From positions 30,788,366 to 30,852,365 of the forward strand of contig CM069459.1 in assembly GCA_035610835.1 (NCBI GenBank): 64,000 nucleotides of DNA, in the 5' to 3' direction. Of this stretch, positions 1 through 10,849 are shown piece after piece (position 1 is the first letter of the stretch; each line of letters opens with the position of its first letter). Made by a program: the position numbers and the translations under genes. The DNA is from Ophiura sarsii (Eukaryota; Echinodermata; Ophiuroidea; Amphilepidida; Ophiuridae). Under the pieces are notes generated by a model. That model saw only the letters and a program-made list of their open reading frames with translations, had not been told where the DNA came from and ran no database searches.

Positions 1-3000
1 AGACGCCTGGGATGCTGTTAAAGAACTGAATGGAAGGTGAGTACCCTTACCATAAAAGACTGCTTATTAGGCAGTCTTTAAGCAGTCGAAGACGATCATT
101 AAGCAGTCAACGACAACTGATCGCTTAATTAGGGTTTTGCATATGTCGAGTTTGAGGACTACATAGACGTATGGGATGCAGTGAAAGAATTGGATGAAAG
201 GTGAGTAGGCTGTGTGAATACTGTAAAGTGGACATTTTTGCGCAACATGTATTTTCGTGCTCGAAGCAGCTGCCAAGAAATAATAACATGCAAATGTATT
301 TATTTTGGGTATAGGTCTACTTTTACAGTATTAGGCATGATATTTGTTTAACAATTCTTCTCTGATCTGATTTCAGCTGAAGTTTGTAATCCTATTTCTA
401 CGCAATTCAATTGAAGGGCTAAAAGGGGGGATTAGTTGGAACACCAGGGTAGCTGAAACATTGCGATTTCCTTCAGTCAATGTGTTAATTTATAAAATAC
501 TACCGCCTAAGTTGGTTGATTGCAGCGAATGGGTACATTTACTGACTTGAGTGGTATAATGCCTATAAATGTCACATAATATTATTATTATCTGAAAACC
601 TGTACATAAAACTCTTGTGTGCAGCGTTGGAATCGAAGTAGCTGGTATCGCGTCGCATAATGCTACACATTATTGCAGTGTTGCTCCTCAATTTCTCAAG
701 TGTAATAGAAAGAAAAAAATGCTACACAAAAAAGGGACCTGATTCATTATTAAAATCCACGAAAAGTTTAATAATAATTAAATCACCAATCTTGAATCTT
801 TTATCCAACACAATTGTAAACCTTATTATTATCATTATTCATTTCTGTTATTTGATTGAACATACATGTGCATTTATTATTACATTACATTACCAAAAAC
901 TGCTATATACAATTCAGGAATTGCTACACAAAATTACTATTGTGTAATTACTATTGTGTAGCACATTTTGCCACTCGAAAAAAATGTAATAATATAAATA
1001 GATAAATAAGCATTTATAATGCGACATTTATCTAGAAACAAGTTCTAATCCAAGGCGCTAATCCTTGTTAAGTTTCATGTACAAAAAAGAGTTGTTATTT
1101 ACCAACAAAATGTGTGTTTATCCCATTATAGAGATATTTGCGGCGCCAGAGTAAGAGTAGAATTATCATCGGGTCAGTCACGCCGAGGTGGCGGAGGGCG
1201 CTTTAGGGGAGGCGGTCCCCCGAGGAGAGATATCAGGGACGAGAAATGTTACGAATGCGGTGATAAAGGACACTTTGCACGTGATTGCTCCTATAATAGG
1301 AGGAGGAGTTCAGGGGGATACAGGAGAGGGTATGTATTAAAATAAAAGACTAGCAAATTGAAGTAAAAATATTTTGAAATGTTTACTCTCATGTTTTAAA
1401 GCAGAAAAAAGGCTGTGTCTCCATCCATGCTTGAAATCAACCAGAATTCATGATGCCTGGAGCAGGCCTTTATAAAGCTCTGTTTTACAATTTGGTATAG
1501 CGATGAAATCTGCTTTATTTGGCAGAGGCCTTTTTATTTAAACAGTGCAGCAAGAATAGGATACATTAGGTCCATTTTACATTCAAATCAAATTAAATTT
1601 CCAAAATCTAAAATATACAGAAAGTCAAAAAATAGAGAATAAAATCATAACATTTGTATAGTCTTTGTCTTAAATGTGTTTTACTTTTGCATGATTTGGA
1701 TTCCTTTACTTTTATTTTTCCAAAGGTTTAATTTGTTCAAAAGGTATATGTTGTCCATAACAATTAATTTTAATGTATTACTATTATTACAAATAGTTAT
1801 TGTCACAATCATAAGTTCCAAGTTATTGCAATTTTGTTATTGACCCATTTCAGGAACTTTGCATACGGCTAGACCCTCACCCACCTACATGTAGTTAAAC
1901 AACTAGCTAAACAACTAGTCAAACAACTAGTCCATGTGAGCGTCACAAAAGCATCACATGTCTTGCATGTGATCAACCATGTGACCTCGCCACCCATCTA
2001 GCCTAACAACTAGTCATCTCTTGCTCAGCATGTGGTCCGAAATATGGTTCTGTGACCATTTTTCAAGAACTCTGTATCAGCTAGTAGACCCTCACCCAAC
2101 TAGCGTCACAACTAGCACATGTGACCAACATGTGAATGTCACAAACATGTGAGCACCATGTGACCTCCGCATGCACACTTCATGCAGAGCCCAACATTTT
2201 TAGTCGTCAGGTTTCATCCAACCTGCCGTCATGACAGAGCAACAGAGCTCCTGCTAGAAAAATTCCACCCCAAGTAAACAACAAGTGCAAAAAGATTCAT
2301 CCATCCAACCTAACGAATGAGAGCGCAAAGAGTTTTTCCAAAAATATTTCCGGCACCGTCCGTCTGGTGCCTACCGCTTTCAGAATCAGAGACAACCAGA
2401 CAATCAACCAACATTACAAATTAAACACCCAACCAACTAGCTTTTAAAACATGACTTCCATCTAGCCTTTTTACACCTAGATTTTTTAGACTACTGGTGA
2501 GTTTGGTCTTAAAATAAAACCATGTACATAAATGACAGTTTCATATGATGAGCTTTTGGAACATTTGTAAATTGATATACTGCTCAGTAAGGCTAGACTG
2601 GGAAATCAGTATGCTGGGTTCATGTTCCATAGTTATAGGTCAATACATGCGTATGTGTGTTGTTTCGAGATAAATCGTAAAAATCAATGCACACGTGCTG
2701 ATGTGCTATTGTGAGCATATTAACATCCGTGAAAGTGCATTGATTTTGTCTAATTTTTTGAGAAACGAAACATACGCATGTATTGATCTAATTTTTACAC
2801 AACAATACAAATCTAAATTTACAATTTTGTGCATACTTTTAATCGCGTTAATAACAAATAAAAATGTGTTAACAAGTTTAATATCAATCGCATTCAAAAT
2901 TGGCGAACCTGTGTTGTGTGAACAATGAATCAAAAGTCTAAACAAAGCGTGTGGTGCGCGCATGTGAGGCGCTCACGCGGAGTGCAATTAGATGCTGTCA

Positions 3001-6000
3001 ATGCATTCCGCATATTTTACTTTCTTGCTTTCTGATTTGTCCGTAACTACTAGAGTGTATGAATATAAGTCAGTTTCATGATAACATAATTGAATTGTTA
3101 AATTTTGCATCCCCTAGGGAACAGATATTTATGCACATTTTCAGGAATTTTGCATTTGGCTAGCCTATCATATTGATCCCACAGCTGCGCTTGGGAATGT
3201 GGAGAGGGTATTATTACGCAGGTCAAAAAGTGAAATTGCTAGGACCAAAGAAATTGCCATCCCCTCCTGACTGGTTGTTTTGCTTCAATCGCATAATGCA
3301 TTAGTCTGCCATATTTGGATTATAGGATAGCAGGGGATCAGTCAGATTAGAATGAATGCTTTGTAATATCATTGCGCATGCACACTTATAATGCGGTGTA
3401 TAAAGTGTATCGTAAATTGGGCTTGATGCTTGATAGGTTTATCACATGTAAATGGAGCTCTTCCCAAAGTACCTTTACACTTTCCACGCGGCTATTGCTT
3501 TGGCATATACAAAACCGAGTTTTCATAAACCTTTTCCAACTTTCAGAAGTCTATCTCAAGAATTATTGAACCAATGCTAGGCATATTTATACTTATTGAA
3601 ATGCATTTCTCATGGTGATTCCAAATATGGTGATGACATTTTTGAAACATTTTGTGAAATTTTGGAACTGCCGTCTGCAGACGCCTGCTGTGTGGAAAGT
3701 GTTAACAGAAGTCAATTTAACACTTTTCGTATACGTTCAATGAATCTGTATCATTTCATTCATGTACAATGAGAACCCATTTTGTCATCATTCCACACTG
3801 ACCAAATATGAGCAGGATTACAATATTGGGGATGAATTTAAGCCTTTGAATCTGAATTGGTTCTCGAAAACTTGTCAGTTATTCAAAGTTATACTGATTT
3901 GCTGTCAGATTCACACAATCTAATTACTGCCCCCAAATAAATATGGAATTCTGAAAATCACATTTTTAAATGTTAAAGGTATATTATGTGATCTTTCCAG
4001 GGAATGCCCTCAACATCGAAACAAAAGTTGAAAGCAGATTTTCTTGCAGATTTACATTTCTGATCATAAATCGTACATAGATTCCAAGTTACAGGGCGAT
4101 ACAAATCTTAATTACTCCAAAATCATGGTTTTAGAGTGAAAATAAACTGTCGTGATAACACGACAGTTTATGTTTTCACTCTAAATTCACTCTAAAACCA
4201 TGATTTTGAGGTAATTAGGAATCGTACCGCTCTGTAACATAAAGAAATGTAAATCTGCAAGAAAATCTACTTTCTAAAAAAAATCATGAATAGAGGGCAC
4301 TCTCTGGAAAAGATCACATCATATGCCTTTAAAACAATAATCAAGTCTCGCCAACATTTTAAACAAATGAAATGTAACCAATATAATGGATAGCCATTCA
4401 ATGCACCTGCATTTCATAACATCACTTGTTAAGACCCTAATGACTCCCTGATAGGAGCAATAAACAAGACCAATATTTGTCAAAACGTTAACAAGATACT
4501 TCAGCTATCCCCCATTTTGTTTTGAGCCTATATGAATGCATTTTTTTCATTGTTTTTGCAGCCGATCCCGATCCCGCTCTTATTCTCCCAGAAGACGATC
4601 TAGATCTCGTTCACCGGCCTCCAGGAAGCGTTACAGTCGCAGTAGGAGCCGTAGTCGCAGGTATGTTAACCTTAACGCATAACAATGTACAAATATAACC
4701 GACAGAAGTGGTATGTCAAAATGGGGGTGCGGAGGAGGGGGGGGGGGGGGGGGGGGGGGGATTTATAAGGGTATTCTTTTTCTTTTTACATATATTTTTA
4801 AAAAGTGGTTTCAATCACAAAATTAAATACCCATGAAACTGACAATTTTGCATTGAAAGTAGCAGTAAAATTATCAGATTCGCGAAAATAAATGCCCTCT
4901 AAAATAGCAGTTATTTTAAATTCGCGAAAGTATTGGGGAAATTATAGTGTTTTAAAGGAAGGGTCCCGCAATCACAACATTGAGCATTATTTGTTAGAAA
5001 AATAATTATCGAGCTGAAATTACGTTATTATATAGAACAAAACACCATACTAGTCACAAAACTGAATAAAAACTGCCATCGCTCAACATGCAATTTTTAA
5101 AATTCGTGGCGATCGAAACTCCTGGTGTCGATGACGTCATGGGTATCGGTGCTCAAATTTGCGCATGTGCATTGTATAACTATGACATCATCGACACTGG
5201 GACTTTCGTTCGCCGCGAATTTTAAAAAGTGCATGTTGAGAGATTGCGGTTTTTATTTGTTTTTGTCATAAGTGTGGCGTTTTGTTCTATATAATTACAA
5301 AAGTTGGACTCGATAGTTATTTTTCTAACATATAACGCACACTTTTATGCTTGCGAGACACCTCCTTTAACAGTATATAGGGCAAAATGGTGTAAAGTCA
5401 GGTCATGGTGTGGTGATGGGAAGTAAGGCTTCCTTCCACCTGGAGATCATGCACACACCAATGACCGACAGTAGTTGGCACGGACTGTGTGTCTGTGTAT
5501 GTCTGCAAGGTCTAAATGCACCAAGGCTATAATAATAAAGGCACACGAATTTGAATTGGCCAGCACAGCTCTCGCGATATGTGCACTGAGCTACTAGACT
5601 GGCTCTCAAATGAGGATTAATTTAATGACTTGAAGAAAGAATAGAAATAATTTATCAGATTATATTATATTTGATTCCTCTTGTCAAATGAACCGACAGT
5701 GCCAATCTCAACCGACACAACAGTCAATTTATTGGGGGGGGGGGCACCCTCTGGCTACGCCACTGCCATGGAATATTGTGAGAAGAGAATTTGACATCAC
5801 ATGACATTGGCGCGTTTATACTCCCGTCGTTGCAAATTGGCCGACGTCGACGGACATTGGCGCGCGAGTTGAACCAACGTCAACTTTTATCCGTCGACAT
5901 CGGCCGATGCGCAACGACGGGAGTATGAACGCTCCTCCAGAATTCAATTTTATATCTAAACAATATATTGGTTTCTATGTGTCTCACTCTTTCTTGAATG

Positions 6001-6054
6001 TTTTTTTAAATTTACAGTGACAGGTCAGTTAGCCTTTCACCTGAGAGGGACTAG
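1..6054 (+). CDS. SRSF7: SR splicing factor with CCHC zinc knuckle, SRSF7/9G8 type (5' part outside window)
   Basis: Spliced gene; visible coding exons are 1-36, 1132-1329, 4562-4660 and 6018-6054, joined by GT..AG introns that keep frame. The first piece ends an RNA-recognition motif ([11 protein letters not shown]), the next continues as [12 protein letters not shown], then a glycine/arginine-rich linker and a zinc knuckle [14 protein letters not shown] (CX2CX4HX4C). The last two exons encode an arginine-serine tail ending SLSPERD and a TAG stop. RRM, then zinc knuckle, then RS domain is the order known for SRSF7/9G8, a nuclear protein that binds pre-mRNA, promotes splice-site choice and assists mRNA export. 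The RS tail is much shorter than in vertebrate SRSF7. The true start lies left of the window; the ATG at 1112 is in the intron and is not used. A plant-type RSZ relative or a lineage-specific paralogue would look similar, so the exact orthology is less certain than the family. Confidence 0.88.
133..200 (+). other. Candidate duplicated or poison exon in the SR gene
   Basis: After an AG at 131-132, 22 codons read [20 protein letters not shown]..., followed by a GTGAGT donor at 201. This resembles the RNP1/alpha-2 part of an SR-protein RRM and parallels the exon ending at 36, with many synonymous differences. It ends in the same phase as exon 1-36, so it could replace that exon. If both were included, the frame would shift and a TAG at 164-166 would stop translation after about 11 codons. 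The acceptor has a weak pyrimidine tract, so use of the exon is inferred. Confidence 0.5.
201..1131 (+). other. SR gene intron, AT-rich
   Basis: Intron sequence between the candidate extra exon and the zinc-knuckle exon. It is AT-rich with ATT/AAT runs around 570-960 and no second coding signal that I can support. The acceptor used is the AG at 1130-1131. Confidence 0.6.
1890..2170. repeat. Cluster of AACAACTAG and CACATG/CATGTGA motifs in an SR gene intron
   Basis: Within about 280 bases the words AACAACTAG and CATGTGA or CACATG recur many times in irregular order. CACATG is an E-box-like hexamer, but the arrangement looks like a degraded short tandem repeat. It lies in the 3.2-kb intron between the zinc-knuckle and RS exons. 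Confidence 0.45.
2640..2786. repeat. Foldback inverted repeat
   Basis: Left arm 2640-2692 begins TCAATACATGCGTATGT and right arm 2735-2786 is its near reverse complement, separated by about 42 bases. The arms are about 52 bases with small mismatches. Confidence 0.7.
3475..3705 (-). mobile_element. MITE of the ACTTTCCACGCGGC family, copy A
   Basis: Begins TTACACTTTCCACGCGGC and ends with the matching inverted GTGTGGAAAGTGTTAA. The interior is the reverse complement of the copy at 21699-21944, sharing the CTGCAGACG block and the CAAAATGTTTCAAAAATGTC block. No coding capacity. Confidence 0.75.
3973..4332. mobile_element. Fully palindromic TTAA-flanked foldback MITE
   Basis: A 360-base element bounded by TTAA on both sides (TTAAAGGTATATTATGTGAT on the left, the matching CATATGCCTTTAA on the right). 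The two halves are near reverse complements over their whole length and meet at a 4-base loop, ATAA, at 4155-4158 flanked by perfect 11-12-base arms. No coding capacity. It is in the intron upstream of the RS-domain exon. Confidence 0.85.
4737..4760 (+). repeat. Poly-G tract, 24 bases
   Basis: Uninterrupted G run in the last intron of the SR gene, about 75 bases after the RS-exon donor. Length may be assembly-dependent. Confidence 0.9.
4952..5370. mobile_element. Second TTAA-flanked foldback MITE
   Basis: Starts TTAAAGGAAGGGTC and ends ACACCTCCTTTAA, with TTAA at each side. Long inverted arms include TGTTAGAAAAATAATTATCG on the left and its near complement on the right, plus TTCTATATAATTACA-type segments. 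The centre holds a paired GATGACGTCAT / ATGACATCATCGACAC region. 419 bases, no coding capacity. Confidence 0.8.
5812..5932. repeat. GC-rich foldback inverted repeat
   Basis: Arms GCGTTTATACTCCCGTCGTT and AACGACGGGAGTATGAACGC pair at the ends, and the pairing continues through GGCCGACGTCGACGG / CCGTCGACATCGGCC. Total about 121 bases. It sits about 85 bases before the last exon of the SR gene. Confidence 0.8.
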
Positions 6055-6728
6055 ACCAGAAGGTAATGGATATATTGACATCTGCCAGTCTCCTACCTTC
6101 AGGTGCACCAAGAAACTATCTACATGTGTAAATGTGTTAATAGGCAATATGATTAAATAGTGAGGTTAATAGACGTTATTCATAATTGGCGCATTTACGT
6201 CAACAGAGGGTGTGAATTCTAACTGAGCATGTGTAAGTCTTTTGTCTTGTGGATGTATAGTTTAGGTATACATTTGTCTTGTGGATGTATAGTTTAGGTA
6301 TAGATGAGGTGACCGTTGTTTACATCAGTAGTGTTTACAAATTGATTAGCGCCTGGTCTAAAGACATGCTAGAGGTACTAGTCCATGACTACTGCATACA
6401 TCATACTATTTGAAAGCAAAACACACATCACTGAGTGCCAATTTTAAAAGCACATGCCCTTATGGTGCGTACGCATACTGTCGGGCAACCAGATTTAGTA
6501 CCTGGTCTCTCATTGTGCTTAGGGATGCAGACCATGACTACTGCACTATTACACCGTAAGCATGGTAAGTAATGATCAATCAAGTGTGAATTAAAGCACA
6601 TTCCCTGTAGGTGCGCTTGCATACTGCCGGGCACTACATCACTGGTCACACCATCTATACATTGCCATGTAATTCCTGGTAACTGGATCATGCACCAATA
6701 GGAATATCCAAAACCTCATGAATATAAT
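6055..6728 (+). other. Probable 3' untranslated/downstream region of the SR gene
   Basis: Starts right after the TAG at 6052-6054. A 27-base stretch, CTTGTGGATGTATAGTTTAG with flanking bases, is duplicated in tandem near 6244-6300. No AATAAA is evident before the MITE at 6729, so the transcript end is not placed. Confidence 0.4.
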
Positions 6729-7173
6729 TGTGACGTGTTCTACCGAAACTAGACACAATTGGGCAAGATATCAAAATTGTGTTAGTAATTGATTATTAAA
6801 GAAGAGATCTTCACAGCTTTACAATGGTATTTTTTTTTTTTTAGTCGGACTTCCCAAAGCGGAGTTTAATCAATTTCAAGTTCGTCTTTATAAGACTCCA
6901 ATCTGAGATATCGCCCTTTTTAGACTGTACCGGTACTTACTATGTACTTAATAACAATGTACTTTAAAAAAAATTGTTTTAAAAAATTGCATTTAAAAAA
7001 AAAAAAAATTATATTTTTTATCTGAAACTTTCACAATAATGTTATAAACGCTCTGAAGATTATTATTAACAAGAAACTCAAATTCCCAAAAAATCATCCC
7101 CAATTAGGTTTTGGGCTATTTCTCAGATTGGAGCTCTGCCCAATTCTGTCTAGTTTCGGTAGAACACGTCACA
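6729..7173. mobile_element. MITE with 34-base terminal inverted repeats and nested inner inverted repeat
   Basis: Both ends read TGTGACGTGTTCTACCGAAA inward and continue to AATTGGGCA. A second inverted pair, CTCCAATCTGAGATATCGCCC-like at about 6896-6916 and its complement at about 7112-7133, is nested inside. 445 bases, no coding capacity. Confidence 0.85.
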
Positions 7174-8200
7174 TATGCGATATGTGCGACCCAATCAAAT
7201 GCCATCCTTTACTGCTACGTGCAGGTTACTAACGGACAACCGAGTACGTCTGCTTAAACATTAGTCACCCGCATATAATGCCTATCATATAATGCGAATT
7301 TGCACGGTGCAGTAGTTACTCAATGTGTGAGTGGTTTGCTTTCACGATTTTCGATCAGAATGATCGATTTGTAATGGGTGAATCATTGTTAAATCGCCCT
7401 AAGTGTAACAACTTTTTAAAATAAATTATTAATAGTACAAGTAACGTCAGTATCATGAATTGACGGTTTTTGAATCAGGATACTCACTTTGATCAGTTGT
7501 TTTGTCGGTAAACTATGAAGAATCAAAACGTACTTCAGGTCCTCAAAATTTCCCTCATGCAATTCCTTGGTTCATTAGTGAAAATATTCTTTACAGTTAT
7601 CTACCTCTAAACAACTGATACACAGTACAAACATGCCTAGTATTGTTTCAGTAATCCTTGAGAGACTGTGAAAGTTAGGAAACGTTTCTGAAACTTTGTG
7701 TTGTATATGATAAAACCAAAAGCCGCGTGGAAAGTATTACAAATTAAATAGTACACCCCGTAGACGTTATGTGGCAATTAATAGGTTTCAGGACTCAATC
7801 AAAAGCATGATCCAGCTTGCATATAGTGATATTCAAATTACATGCACCACTTCCGCATCGAATGATCAAATTCTAATAATATTTCTTCTAGAGTATTCAT
7901 CTCGATATAGCTAGAGTTTCAATTAGAAGATCTTAGAAAGAAGTAACAAATGTAGCTTTATGCACCTATAAATGTATTGGTCTTAGAACGATCAATTTTC
8001 AACAAGTTTAATCTAATATCGCTATATGAAACATGTATTATATAAACATTTGATTGCTCAATGGTTATTGTATTCAAGCAGAGTTGTGGTTCCTCATTTA
8101 GTGATTGATCATCGTAGTTACCCTTATACTCTCCAGGGCGTGTTTTTGGCAATGAAATGATCCAGGGAAGAAAAAAGGTCAAATTTGGGGGGTGAATAAT
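7174..8200. other. No gene recognised; MITE fragment near the middle
   Basis: AT-rich DNA. At about 7630-7740 it carries the 3' half of an ACTTTCCACGCGGC-family MITE, ending GCCGCGTGGAAAGTATTA. Nothing else I can name. Confidence 0.5.
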
Positions 8201-8204
8201 CAGT

Positions 8205-8282
8205 CTCCGCATGCGCCGGGAATCGAACCCAGTCCGTGTGCGTGCAAGTCAGAGGCTCTATTCACTGTGCCAATGGGTGAGC
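8205..8282 (-). mobile_element. tRNA-derived SINE head (pol III A and B boxes)
   Basis: On the minus strand, TTGGCACAGTGAATAGAGCC resembles an A box. About 35 bases later, CTGGGTTCGATTCCCGG forms a T-arm-like stem with a B box (GGTTCGATTCC). No acceptor stem closes, so this is better read as a SINE or tRNA pseudogene than a working tRNA. Confidence 0.6.
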
Positions 8283-8669
8283 TTCAAAAAACTTGTTTTT
8301 TACCCTGAGTTGATACCCCGTCGGAGCGTGGCACAAGATACCTCGGGCGATTGCGCGGTACTGCAAGCTAGCACAGTAGGGATTTTGTAGTGTGTAGGAT
8401 GTTTAGGGTTAAGTCTACAAAATGATCGATCAATCATAATAAAAAGATCAATCTCAGGTTAGTGTGTAAAGGCATAGCTTATTGTACAGCAGTCAAAGGC
8501 AAGCTTTTGGTGGCCCCTGATGAATTCACGTGCAAACCATCACATGGCACAAAGCAAAATAGAGTTTATATTATTGTGGTACTGGTTCATTCAGTATAGT
8601 TTTGTAAATATCTTGAATTTTATATAGATTTATATAGAAAGTGCTGGATCCCAGAATTGTTTTTATGTA

Positions 8670-9090
8670 CACTCGTCAAAAGAAGTTCCTTGCCACTCAT
8701 TGAAGTTCAAATATTTCACATAAATATTTAATATAAATTAAACAATTGCATGTCAAAATAAGCAGACAATAATTCTCTATCATATCTGTATGAAATTAAG
8801 ATGTACGCATTCATGCATGGCTGAGCACATTCAGGTGCGTAAAAGGAAATTGCAAGAAATGAGCATTTACAGTCATTTGAATGGAGGGATTATCCAATTT
8901 TGTGCAATCTTCTTGCCATTGTCAAGTGAATGGGATCTGCCATGCATGAGTGATCATGTCTAAATTCCATGTTAAGCTGTTAGAGGATTACTTTCTGCTT
9001 ATTTTGATATACAATTATATATATATAATTATATATATTCTATTAAATATTAATTTCATTTAAGTGGCAAGGAACTTCTTTTGACGAGTG
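8670..9090. mobile_element. Tc1/mariner-type MITE with perfect terminal inverted repeats and TA duplication
   Basis: The ends are perfect inverted copies for about 30 bases (CACTCGTCAAAAGAAGTTCC inward, continuing TTGCCACT), and TA flanks both sides (8668-8669 and 9091-9092). TA target duplication is the hallmark of Tc1/mariner elements. 421 bases, non-coding, so it would need a transposase in trans. Confidence 0.9.
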
Positions 9091-9252
9091 TATCTGTACA
9101 AAATATTTGCCGTTTTGTTTTTACTTTTTATGCAATGCTCAATCCTACATCTTGGTGACATTTTATAGTCAAATTTATCAGTATCAATAGTTCAAGTGTG
9201 TAGTTAAATGATAAGTTGTTTTTTATCATGATTTCCTTTTTCAGTAGACGTA

Positions 9253-9470
9253 TCAGCTCCAAATTGGCGAGAATTGTAAGGCTTGTATTTATCTGTGCGC
9301 AAAAAATTCATGCTGTTCCAAGTCAGATTAGAAGTGTGCGTCCATGCACCATAAGCAAGTATAAGCGCGACTGTCATGTGTGTACGATGTGTATGGTGCA
9401 CACGCAGTTTCATCTGTCCCACTGATAAATATGAGCCTCGTAATTGTCGCCAATTTGGAACTTTATAAAG
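9253..9470 (+). mobile_element. CCAAATTGGCGA-family MITE, copy 1
   Basis: Bounded by AGCTCCAAATTGGCGAGAAT and the inverted TCGCCAATTTGGAACT. The interior has GTGCG/CGCAC-rich words like those in the copies at 9533 and 28109. The outer ends are diverged. Confidence 0.65.
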
Positions 9471-9532
9471 TGGAGTAGCTGTCATTGCCTGCCTCAACAC
9501 TTGGTTGGTTGTGAATTACTTTACTTTGATCA

Positions 9533-9722
9533 GTTCCAAATTGGCGAATCCTCGAATACAGAAGGATGCGGGGCGCACATGAAGGCAACAAAGCGCACTG
9601 TGCATCATATGTGTGACGCATGCATGGGGCCCAAACCGTGTGTGTGTGGTCATAGATTACTTTTGCGCGCGGAGAGATAAAACCGAATATTTTTGGCCAC
9701 TTTGGAACTAATTAAACTATAG
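9533..9722 (-). mobile_element. CCAAATTGGCGA-family MITE, copy 2
   Basis: Starts TTTGATCAGTTCCAAATTGG and ends with the diverged complement TTTGGAACTAATTAAACTAT. Its reverse complement matches the copy at 28109-28343 along most of its length, including GTGCATCATATG and AAACCG blocks. Confidence 0.75.
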
Positions 9723-9842
9723 TTTATACTGCAGCTGACCCTATTGCAGTGCTTTGCGATAGGCCAAACTGAGTAAGCTAACTTTACTTAAACTGTGATT
9801 TTGTAAGATGGAAAAAGTTCTTGCAAATTACAAATTGTCATT

Positions 9843-10266
9843 GGGCTATTCCATTTGTAATCCATACACCCCTATGGAAGACATAGCCTTAATCTTTCAC
9901 ACATTGAGTGCAGATTTCAAATGAGGGGTTGACAAATAGAAAGACCTAACTCAAAAATGGGCATTCTGAGAAAAATGAGTTTCAATATATTGTATTACAT
10001 TGAGTTGTATGTACAAATTAATGGTGCTTTTAACTCAAATTGAGCTATTGGTAAGTCTTTTTGGTACTTAAAATCTTTGGATGAAACTGATTGTTTGGTA
10101 CCAATAACTTAAAATGACCAAAACAGTGAGTTAGGGCCTTCTGATTGTCAACCCTCAAAATGGAGTCACCCATGCAGGTAACCCATTTGAAATTCATATT
10201 CCCAGTGGGGAAGGTTGTTGTCTTGTCTTCCATACAGGGGTGTATGGATTTCAAATGGAACAGCCC
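9843..10266. mobile_element. MITE with about 40-base GGGCTRTTCC terminal inverted repeats
   Basis: Left end GGGCTATTCCATTTGTAATC, right end the complement of GGGCTGTTCCATTTGAAATC. The repeats continue through CCATACACCCCTATGGAAGACA with small differences. 424 bases, no coding capacity. Confidence 0.85.
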
Positions 10267-10544
10267 ATCAGGTAACCACAGCCAACCATGTGTTTAGAAA
10301 AGTAATCGCAGTGATACCAACACTTTACTCAGGATACTCTGTAGGCAAACAAGTGGCATCTTATTGAGGTGCCTCACCTCAAAAGTTGTCCAAAATGAGT
10401 CCTATTTATATAAAGTGGCTGAAAATTAATTAATAATAGTTATGTTTGATTAAAATCTATTTAGCCTGTTTTGAAAGTTTATATTGTGATAGGCTGATCC
10501 ACCCTATAGTATGCTTAGCTTAACAGCAGCGAATTAATATGTGG

Positions 10545-10687
10545 GGCAGCAAGCATACTGTGCATCATATGTGTGCCGCGTGCTACAGCGAAATATCATG
10601 TGCGTGTGACCACAATTGAGCAAGTGCATTTTGATTACTTTTTACGCACGCATATTTCTTGCCAATTTGGAACTAAATAAACTATAG
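10545..10687 (-). mobile_element. CCAAATTGGCGA-family MITE, truncated copy 3
   Basis: Holds the GTGCATCATATGTGTG block and ends TGCCAATTTGGAACTAAATA followed by AACTATAG, as in the complete copies. One terminal repeat is missing. Confidence 0.6.
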
Positions 10688-10849
10688 TTGGTAATTGCTG
10701 ATCCCCATCTATAATTTAACACATCGGCCTATTTAACACATCAGCCTATCCTAATATTTATTAAATAATTAAAGATCATGTTATGTTCCGATTCAGAATG
10801 ACAGATGACTAAAGATAGATAATGAGGGTTGAGCACCAGTAGGCTGTTT

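Noticed and set aside
660..947. 95-codon frame in the first SR intron
   Set aside because: AT-rich Ile/Leu/Asn composition without domain or splice support.
1112..1131. ATG at 1112 as the start of the zinc-knuckle protein
   Set aside because: It lies before the AG acceptor at 1130-1131, and the frame joins perfectly with the RRM exon at 1-36 instead.
8205..8282. Functional tRNA gene on the minus strand
   Set aside because: The T arm is good, but the acceptor and anticodon stems do not pair; best read as a SINE head.
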